Positions 1 to 4,218 of a DNA stretch of 7,139 nucleotides are shown piece after piece. Each line of letters begins with the position of its first letter. Within the stretch, counting starts at the first letter, position 1. The position numbers were made by a program, and so were the translations under genes. Source of the DNA: Verrucomicrobiota bacterium (GTDB lineage Bacteria > Verrucomicrobiota > Verrucomicrobiia > Chthoniobacterales > JAFAMB01); assembly GCA_019242435.1 (NCBI GenBank), contig JAFAVN010000235.1, positions 1 to 7,139 on the forward strand. The letters run 5' to 3'. The notes under the pieces are model-generated. The model saw only the letters and a list, made by a program, of their open reading frames with translations, did no database searches and had not been told where the DNA came from.

Positions 1-82
1 TGCAGGATTTGGCCTCGGACGCCGATGCCGCCCGGCGCTAGAGACCGAGACTAACCTCCGATTCTCACAGTTTAAAGAGACA

Positions 83-139
83 CCGATTTCCCAGGGTAGG
101 GCCGTTTGCGTCACTCGCTAAGCGGCCCTCTGAAATCGG
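83..139. repeat. long composite hairpin (palindromic repeat)
   Basis: This is a nearly fully paired 57-base inverted repeat. The outer stem is CCGATTT (83-89) with AAATCGG (133-139). A short middle stem is CAG (92-94) with CTG (130-132). The inner stem is AGGGCCG (98-104) with CGGCCCT (123-129), and it continues through a G-U pair, two T-A pairs and GCG/CGC to a TCACT loop (111-115). The inner stem alone is about 13 bp with one bulged base. No T-run follows on either strand, so it is not a typical intrinsic terminator. It could be a dispersed palindromic repeat, a transcript-end stabiliser, or part of a structured RNA; the sequence alone does not decide. Confidence 0.6.
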
Positions 140-265
140 GATTCGGCGGGTCACCGAGTCAGTTAGTGAACGCGAGTGAACTGACCATCCGGGTTCCGGG
201 AAATAAAGTTGGGCTGCTCGCATCCCAGCCGATCACCGAGGTTCGTTTGTCTCGGCAGTTTAAAC

Positions 266-283
266 ATTGTGAGCACTCACTCT
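266..283. promoter_or_regulatory. candidate LacI-type operator
   Basis: The left half-site ATTGTGAGC (266-274) equals a half-site of the ideal symmetric E. coli lac operator. The right half-site ACTCACTCT (275-283), read in reverse complement, matches 6 of 9 positions including the GTGAG core. Spacing is that of the symmetric operator, with no central base. One perfect and one degenerate half is also how the natural lac O1 is built. The LacI-family protein in this window carries the same recognition-helix residues as E. coli LacI. The weakness is position: no gene start lies beside the site, so function as an operator is inference. Confidence 0.3.
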
Positions 284-333
284 AATGCAATCAAGTGGTC
301 GCGGTAAGCAGCGCGGGGAAAAGACGGCAATGG

Positions 334-642
334 TTAATTGCTGAGATCTCTGACCTGCCTTCCGGCGTGTTCCAGAACCGTCGGCGTGAGCTGAATGTTA
401 TTCAGCAAGTAGAGCATGAAATGATCGATCGGCATCGAGCGCCGATCAGGATTATTTTTGTCCTCCTTTTCCGCACACCCCTGACAGTGGAAAATAGGTT
501 CTAATAGTGTCCCAGGTTTGGACTTTGAGGAATCCAGCACTGCGACTCCGTGAGTGTGGTCCTTGATGACCCCGCCACAGCTGTCGCAACGGATCTCCGG
601 ACGTGGGTGACCTTCCTGGTCTACTTCGAATACGAGCGCCAT
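334..642 (-). CDS. small CxxC/CxxC (zinc-ribbon-like) protein of unknown function
   Basis: This encodes about 102 residues of unknown function. Two cysteine pairs are visible, CDSC (Cys19, Cys22) and CQGC (Cys53, Cys56), about 30 residues apart, as expected for a zinc ribbon. The N-terminus (MALVFEVDQEGHPRP) precedes the first pair. A polar C-terminal part of about 45 residues follows the second pair and includes a short hydrophobic stretch (FMLYLLNN). There is no signal peptide or membrane span, so it is probably cytoplasmic. I chose the ATG at 640-642. The frame can be opened to a GTG at 690, but that extension (VAGGPGFRKLG) lacks support. The gene lies downstream of a minus-strand terminator at 724-748, so it likely has its own promoter. 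It is not FmdB, although fmdA is next to it. Existence is fairly likely; function is unknown. Confidence 0.55.
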   Translation of the reverse strand: MALVFEVDQEGHPRPEIRCDSCGGVIKDHTHGVAVLDSSKSKPGTLLEPIFHCQGCAEKEDKNNPDRRSMPIDHFMLYLLNNIQLTPTVLEHAGRQVRDLSN

Positions 643-649
643 AAGCCCT

Positions 650-677
650 AATTTACGAAACCCGGGACCGCCGGCAA
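650..677 (-). promoter_or_regulatory. weak candidate promoter for the CxxC protein gene
   Basis: On the minus strand, TTGCCG (672-677) and TAAATT (650-655) are spaced by 16 bases. Each matches 4 of 6 positions of the sigma-70-type consensus. The -10-like box ends only 7 bases before the ATG at 642, so a transcript starting there would have almost no leader. That fits the lack of a Shine-Dalgarno sequence before this gene. Such boxes arise often by chance, so this is a weak call. Confidence 0.22.
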
Positions 678-723
678 CTTGAGAATGCACACATGGTTAT
701 CCAACTCGCTTGCCGGAGATCCG

Positions 724-748
724 AAAAATCCCCGAGTTCCCTCAGGGG
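724..748 (-). terminator. intrinsic terminator after the amidohydrolase gene
   Basis: Read on the minus strand, CCCCTGAG (748-741) and CTCGGGG (736-730) form a 7-bp GC-rich stem with one bulged T and a GGAA loop (740-737). An A and then five T residues (728-724) follow directly. This is a classic Rho-independent terminator about 50 bases past the stop codon of the acetamidase/formamidase gene. It should end the lacI-fmdA transcript before the small CxxC gene. Confidence 0.72.
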
Positions 749-799
749 CGGGTTCAGTCAACGGTTTTCCAGGCGGCCAACCGCAGGTTCTCGCGGCGC

Positions 800-2119
800 T
801 TACCCTATCCCATACTGTTCCTGCACGAACGGTACCAAGCCCGCTTTCTCCAACGCCGGCAACGGCGCCAGGAATGTCACCTGAACGACACCGGGATGTC
901 TACCAATCTCAATTCCCCCGGTTATCGTGGCCCGGTTCATAACCTCAGGTACGGTCAATGAAAGCAAGTCGGCCGCCCGGCGGAGTCCTACCTGGGTAGC
1001 CTTGTTCAGATCCGGTCCCGAACCCACGACGGATATGGGCGCGGACTCTTCGAGGCCATCGACTCCCCATTTAGCAGCTAGCCGCCGCGCCCGATCGGTT
1101 TCGGCCTGGCTAAAGGGGCGCGCCAGCGGCGGCAGGTCTTCCACCAATGGAAAGAGAACCGGTCCCTCCAGGGTGCGGCCTTTCAAAATATCGACCTCAA
1201 GGGTGACGGTTCCGGAAACGTCCATGGTGTGGCCGGCAATCTCTCCGTCCCCTTGCAACGCGTGCATATCACCAAAGTAAATACCGGCCCCGGGCACTTT
1301 CACCGGCGCCAGAAGAACGGCACCCGGTCGGACAGCGTCAATGTCCATATGACCGTCGGTTCGCAGCTCCAGCTGTTCTGCTGTAATAGCGTATTCGTGG
1401 GGAGCACCCAGCAGCGCAGAACCGAAGTCCCCGGCGTTATGCGAATCAGGCATCCGAACGGCTGGTGTGGTGCCGAGTTGGCCGAGAAATGGCCGTAGTC
1501 TGGCGGCCACCCCAACCAGGTCATGGGGAGCAAACGTCAGGATCGAATGCTGAGCCGAACTCTCCGGCAAAGCGGCAAATTGATCAGCCGAACGCGCGAT
1601 CCGTTCCGCGGTTTCTTGCGGGACGGTGACTCCCACCTGGCGCGTATCGTCAAAAACGACCGTATACCCATTCACGATTTGAAATGGCGTTACTGGGCTA
1701 TTGCACTTAACACAATGAACTGCCTGCTGACCGATTCCCTCCACATAGGTTTCCGGGTAGAGAGTACCGCAATGAGGGCAACGCGGAGCAGCATAAGGGT
1801 CACCGAGATAATGTCCCTCTACCCACCGGTCGTGTCCGGAAGCAGTGGCCAGAGAGGTCACATTAATATCGCGAATCCGCAAAACTACTGCGTCACCGGG
1901 CATGGCGCCATCTACAAAAACCGGCCTGGTTACCTCATGGCCCCCTCGAATTCGCGGCGTTATCATCGGACCCCAGCAGCCGGGCGCCGTGTTTCCCACG
2001 ATTGTGCCACCGGGTGTTAACGGCCCCAGCATTGGCTGAGCAGGATCCAAAATGCCGTTTGTTAACTCGAATACCATGACGGTACGCCTGGCTTTGCCTT
2101 TCGTTTCTGAGGGGTTCAT
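800..2119 (-). CDS. fmdA: acetamidase/formamidase-family amidohydrolase with a zinc-ribbon-like insertion
   Basis: This is a 439-residue member of the FmdA/AmdA family, whose known members hydrolyse formamide or acetamide to the carboxylate and ammonia in the cytoplasm. Family marks include the N-terminal beta-rich part with GAMPGDAVVLRIRDI (about 72-86), the DSHNAGDFG segment (about 225-233) that parallels the family's GGN-D motif, and the strongly conserved GDMHALQGDGE (about 283-293). The C-terminus carries ITGGIEIGRHPGVVQV. Unusually, CPHC (Cys114, Cys117) and CVKC (Cys136, Cys139) form a zinc-ribbon-like insertion in the first half, which I do not know as a standard family feature. ATG starts exist at 2119 and 2077, plus a TTG at 2137, none with a strong ribosome binding site; 2119 is provisional, and 2077 would give 425 residues. 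It lies 63 bases downstream of lacI in the same direction, so co-transcription is plausible. The family is secure; the true substrate is not. Confidence 0.87.
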   Translation of the reverse strand: MNPSETKGKARRTVMVFELTNGILDPAQPMLGPLTPGGTIVGNTAPGCWGPMITPRIRGGHEVTRPVFVDGAMPGDAVVLRIRDINVTSLATASGHDRWVEGHYLGDPYAAPRCPHCGTLYPETYVEGIGQQAVHCVKCNSPVTPFQIVNGYTVVFDDTRQVGVTVPQETAERIARSADQFAALPESSAQHSILTFAPHDLVGVAARLRPFLGQLGTTPAVRMPDSHNAGDFGSALLGAPHEYAITAEQLELRTDGHMDIDAVRPGAVLLAPVKVPGAGIYFGDMHALQGDGEIAGHTMDVSGTVTLEVDILKGRTLEGPVLFPLVEDLPPLARPFSQAETDRARRLAAKWGVDGLEESAPISVVGSGPDLNKATQVGLRRAADLLSLTVPEVMNRATITGGIEIGRHPGVVQVTFLAPLPALEKAGLVPFVQEQYGIG

Positions 2120-2146
2120 GATTACAGCTCGCCCCAAGCTCGCCGC

Positions 2147-2167
2147 ATGACAAATGACAAATAACAG
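2147..2167. repeat. three tandem heptads in the lacI-fmdA spacer
   Basis: ATGACAA (2147-2153), ATGACAA (2154-2160) and ATAACAG (2161-2167) follow each other with an exact 7-base period; the first two are identical. They sit between the lacI stop and the fmdA start. The heptad is nearly the same as GTGACAA at 6403-6409 in another spacer. I see no terminator here, which fits read-through from lacI into fmdA. Confidence 0.5.
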
Positions 2168-2182
2168 ACGCCAAATAGACGG

Positions 2183-3274
2183 TTAGTCAGCAGCGCCTGT
2201 TGGTTCCAAGGCCCTGGTCAGTTTGTCATTCCGGCCACCTTCAGACGAACCGGCGAGCCGGGCCGTCGTGCTTTGCCTCGGCACCAGCAGCGGTTGAATA
2301 AACCGGCTGGGCAGAGAAACCGATTTTGGTTCTACCTGAGCCATGAGGTACTGAATACTTAGCTTTCCCAGTGCGGCGAAATCCTGCTTGATTGTGGAAA
2401 GCGGGGGCCTGAAAAAGCCTGCTTCCGGGACATCGTCAAAACCGATGATTGACAAGTCTTGCGGGATGCGGATCGAGTGTTCTTCAAATGCGCGAATCGC
2501 ACCTAACGCCATTTGATCGTTGGCTACCACTACGGCGCTGAACTTGCGCCAATGCCGGGCTATTAGTTTCTGAGCAGCGTCGTAACCGGACTCGGCCGTC
2601 CAATCTCCATCCACTACCGGACCCGCCGCCTGCCGGGCGGCTTTTAGTTCTTTCTGCCAACCGATGTAACGCAACTTCGCTGCCCGCCAGAGAACGGGCC
2701 CACGGAGATGGGCGATCTTTCTGTGACCTAATTGAAGAAGATGCCGTGTCGCCAGGCGCGCGCCCGCTTCCTGGCGAACAAAAACCGAGGTGCATTTAAA
2801 TCCGAGATTTGAATCGACTGCTACTAAGGGCACATCCCGACAGACGACTTGCAGATCGCGTAAATCGATTTCCCACGGCAGATGGATCAAGATACCGCAA
2901 ACCTGGTGCGAACAGAGTTCCTCTACCGCCCGATATATTGCCGGCGTATTCTGCTCGACAATACCACTGAACATGAGACCAAACCCGAGTTCCTTCGAGG
3001 CCTGTTCACTATTTACCAGGATCTGCGAAGGACCATAGAAACTAGTCGCAAAGGTAACCAGGCCTACGGTAGTTGAACGCTTACCGGCAAGCTGCCGTGC
3101 CGTCCTATTCGGGCGGAAACCAACCTCGGTTAGCACCGATTGGATCCGCGCTCGAGTGCTAGGCGAGACTTGTGGCATCCCATTAATCACCCGAGACACC
3201 GTTTGGTACGAGACTCCGGTCACCGCCGCGATGTCGTGGATCGTAATGTTCTTCTTCGAAAAAGGCGGCCGCAT
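2183..3274 (-). CDS. LacI-family transcriptional regulator
   Basis: This is a 363-residue DNA-binding regulator of the LacI/GalR family, of usual length. The N-terminal helix-turn-helix (about 10-32) reads ITIHDIAAVTGVSYQTVS followed by RVING. Tyr23, Gln24 and Arg28 match the base-reading residues Tyr17, Gln18 and Arg22 of E. coli LacI. The hinge helix PNRTARQLAGKRS (55-67) keeps the leucine (Leu62) that inserts into the operator centre. A periplasmic-binding-protein-like effector domain follows, with VVANDQMALGAIRAF and IIGFDDVPEAGFFRPPLSTI as typical late landmarks. The effector is unknown; relatives usually bind sugars or nucleobases. I chose the ATG at 3272-3274; a TTG two codons upstream is possible. 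No strong ribosome binding site is seen. A MITE-like element ends 14 bases upstream, so its promoter may lie inside that element. It probably controls itself and the downstream fmdA (inference). Confidence 0.93.
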   Translation of the reverse strand: MRPPFSKKNITIHDIAAVTGVSYQTVSRVINGMPQVSPSTRARIQSVLTEVGFRPNRTARQLAGKRSTTVGLVTFATSFYGPSQILVNSEQASKELGFGLMFSGIVEQNTPAIYRAVEELCSHQVCGILIHLPWEIDLRDLQVVCRDVPLVAVDSNLGFKCTSVFVRQEAGARLATRHLLQLGHRKIAHLRGPVLWRAAKLRYIGWQKELKAARQAAGPVVDGDWTAESGYDAAQKLIARHWRKFSAVVVANDQMALGAIRAFEEHSIRIPQDLSIIGFDDVPEAGFFRPPLSTIKQDFAALGKLSIQYLMAQVEPKSVSLPSRFIQPLLVPRQSTTARLAGSSEGGRNDKLTRALEPTGAAD

Positions 3275-3288
3275 TAGCAAACGTTCAA

Positions 3289-3471
3289 CTAGTTTCCTGT
3301 CCCATAAACAGCGTAGCTTTCGTTGCGATCAAACGGGCCGCCGGCAAGGCGCGAGGAGGGCGCATATCGTGATTGATATGTAACCGAGGAGCAACGCAGC
3401 CGCCGGCCCATTTTTCATCGCAACCCTTCGGGCCGCGGCGAAAGCCAAGTTATTATGGGACAGGACACTAG
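3289..3471. mobile_element. MITE-like element with 19-bp terminal inverted repeats
   Basis: The ends CTAGTTTCCTGTCCCATAA (3289-3307) and TTATGGGACAGGACACTAG (3453-3471) are inverted repeats with one mismatch in 19. Further paired blocks run inward in order: GCTTTCG (3316-3322) with CGAAAGC (3439-3445), TTGCGAT (3323-3329) with ATCGCAA (3417-3423), GGGCCGCCGGC (3335-3345) with GCCGCCGGCCC (3399-3409, one mismatch), and CATATC (3363-3368) with GATATG (3375-3380). The right arm carries about 17 extra bases, including a small CCC-GAA-GGG hairpin. The 183-bp element can fold into one long hairpin and has no coding capacity. CTAG at both ends could be a 4-bp target duplication or part of the repeat. 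It fills most of the spacer between the DUF5069 stop and the lacI start. A mobile origin is inferred from architecture. Confidence 0.68.
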
Positions 3472-3498
3472 AGCTTGCGCCGGCCGAATGTAAAGCAG

Positions 3499-3969
3499 CT
3501 ATTCAGTTCCCCATTTATAGTTTGGAAACTGTCGCCTGTCGTCCTCTAGTAGGACATCAAAACACGGTGTTGACTCTGCCAAACCATCGATGAATGGATA
3601 AACATTCTTCAGCTTTTCTAACGGCACGAGAGCCAGCAAATCCTCGACTTGCCGGCCCATTAGCTTGCGATTGAGCGCTTCCGGATCCGGTAGCTCTGCG
3701 TTTTGTTTAAGCCACTGGCTGACCTCCCCCTCGCAAGCTGCCGATCCCACCACAACTCGGAGCTGTTCTTGAGTAATCCCGAGTCCTTCGAGCAAGACCG
3801 AGCTCAAACCCGGCAAAACCTTCATCGACCCGCCGACATTGTAGGAACCTAGGTTGCCTCCTGGCAACATGGCTCGCAACTTGTCAATCGTGCGCGGGAG
3901 CATGAAAAAGCCGAGCATTTTCTCATAAGGACTGCGCGGAGGTCGGGTCGTTAGATCGAGCGGTTCCAT
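3499..3969 (-). CDS. DUF5069 domain-containing protein
   Basis: This is a 156-residue protein of the DUF5069 family, which has no known function and, to my knowledge, is common in Verrucomicrobiota. The N-terminal signature DLTTRPPRSPYEKMLGFFML (5-24) runs into PRTIDKLRAMLPG (25-37). The middle has GITQEQLRVVVGSAACEGEV (64-83). The tail is DDRRQFPNYKWGTE. It is complete, with an ATG at 3967-3969 and TAG at 3499-3501. There is no signal peptide or transmembrane segment, so it is probably cytoplasmic. No Shine-Dalgarno sequence precedes it. It is divergent from mpl across a palindromic spacer, so the two could share a control region. No role can be given from sequence. Confidence 0.85.
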   Translation of the reverse strand: MEPLDLTTRPPRSPYEKMLGFFMLPRTIDKLRAMLPGGNLGSYNVGGSMKVLPGLSSVLLEGLGITQEQLRVVVGSAACEGEVSQWLKQNAELPDPEALNRKLMGRQVEDLLALVPLEKLKNVYPFIDGLAESTPCFDVLLEDDRRQFPNYKWGTE

Positions 3970-3980
3970 GCCGCAAGAGA

Positions 3981-4199
3981 TAATGGAGGAAGGGGGAGAA
4001 GTTCAAGTAATTCGAGGAGGGCAAGAGGGCGGGAGTACAGGATCTGCTCAGGGGTCCAGCTGCCATCACGCCCACTATGCCCCCGGTGTCCGCTTGGTCC
4101 ATTAGTGCAGCTGGTTGGGATGAGTGCACCTTGGTGGTCCTGTACTCCTTTACTCCTGAACTCCTCGAACTCCTTGAACTCCTTGAACTCCTCTTCCAC
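3981..4199. repeat. concentric large palindrome with purine-rich tandem-repeat arms
   Basis: The divergent spacer has nested inverted repeats around a common centre near 4090. GTTCAAGTAATTCGAGGAGGGC, given here in two parts as GTTCAAGTAAT and TCGAGGAGGGC (4001-4022), pairs with 4158-4179 at 18 of 22 positions. GGAGTACAGGA (4032-4042) pairs perfectly with TCCTGTACTCC (4138-4148). CCAGCTGC (4056-4063) pairs perfectly with GCAGCTGG (4107-4114), with its centre shifted by about 5 bases. Further purine-rich flanks extend the likeness to about 3981 and 4199. No protein is credible here, although several frames stay open through the 9-base repeats. It could be a non-autonomous repeat element or a structured divergent control region. 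Confidence 0.6.
4144..4192. repeat. tandem ACTCCT(TGA) repeat upstream of mpl
   Basis: ACTCCT starts at 4144, 4152, 4160, 4169, 4178 and 4187, giving periods of 8, 8, 9, 9 and 9 bases. The clearest unit is ACTCCTTGA. On the opposite strand it reads AAGGAGTTC. It forms the right arm of the dyad centred near 4090, and a degenerate copy forms the left arm. Copy number in such an array could vary between strains. It is not a CRISPR, as there are no spacers. Confidence 0.7.
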
Positions 4200-4202
4200 A
4201 AT
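4174..4202 (+). promoter_or_regulatory. weak candidate promoter for mpl, -35 box supplied by the tandem repeat
   Basis: TTGAAC (4174-4179) and CACAAT (4197-4202) are spaced by 17 bases, and each matches 4 of 6 consensus positions. A start near 4209 would leave a leader of about 10 bases before the mpl ATG at 4219. The -35-like box is part of the repeat unit and is present again 9 bases downstream (4183-4188), but only the first copy has this ideal spacing. This is a suggestion from sequence only. Confidence 0.25.
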
Positions 4203-4218
4203 CAGGCACTTGTACCTC

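Larger units (their letters stand above)
1..333. other. gene-poor region with clustered small repeats
   Basis: No convincing gene is visible in these 333 bases on either strand. One frame at the left edge reads QDLASDADAARR and stops at 39-41. Its G/C-rich third positions could mark the tail of a plus-strand gene starting outside the window, but twelve codons are too few to call. The rest is rich in short repeats: a composite hairpin (83-139), a 9-bp direct repeat CAGTTTAAA at 68-76 and 256-264, a 7-bp direct repeat AGTGAAC at 165-171 and 175-181, an inverted repeat TCAGTT/AACTGA at 159-164 and 179-184, and a lac-operator-like dyad at 266-283. I saw no tRNA or rRNA signature. Confidence 0.6.

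Noticed and set aside
3..41. Tail of a plus-strand gene reading QDLASDADAARR
   Set aside because: Twelve codons at the window edge give too little evidence. G/C-rich third positions make it possible, so it is only mentioned in the region note.
696..702. GGATAAC on the minus strand as a lac O1-like half-site
   Set aside because: Only seven bases match. The neighbouring bases do not supply the TTGTGAGC partner half with correct spacing.
1523..2020. 165-codon plus-strand open frame opposite fmdA
   Set aside because: It lies entirely antisense to a conserved gene, and its translation shows no domain or low-complexity pattern typical of a real protein.
3275..3280. TTG start two codons upstream of the lacI ATG
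   Set aside because: It adds only two residues with no better ribosome binding site; the ATG at 3274 gives a normal LacI-family N-terminus.
3363..3380. CATATCGTGATTGATATG as a separate LacI operator
   Set aside because: It lacks the central CG and GTGAGC core expected for this recognition helix, and it is better explained as the innermost paired block of the 183-bp hairpin element.
4144..4192. CRISPR-like regular repeat
   Set aside because: The 8-9-base units are directly adjacent, with no spacers and no cas genes nearby.
4105..4218. In-frame ATG 38 codons upstream of mpl
   Set aside because: The extra residues are rich in Leu, Asn and Ser because they translate the 9-base tandem repeat, and they match nothing at the start of Mpl proteins. 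The ATG at 4219 begins directly before the conserved RIHFLGICGTAMG motif.
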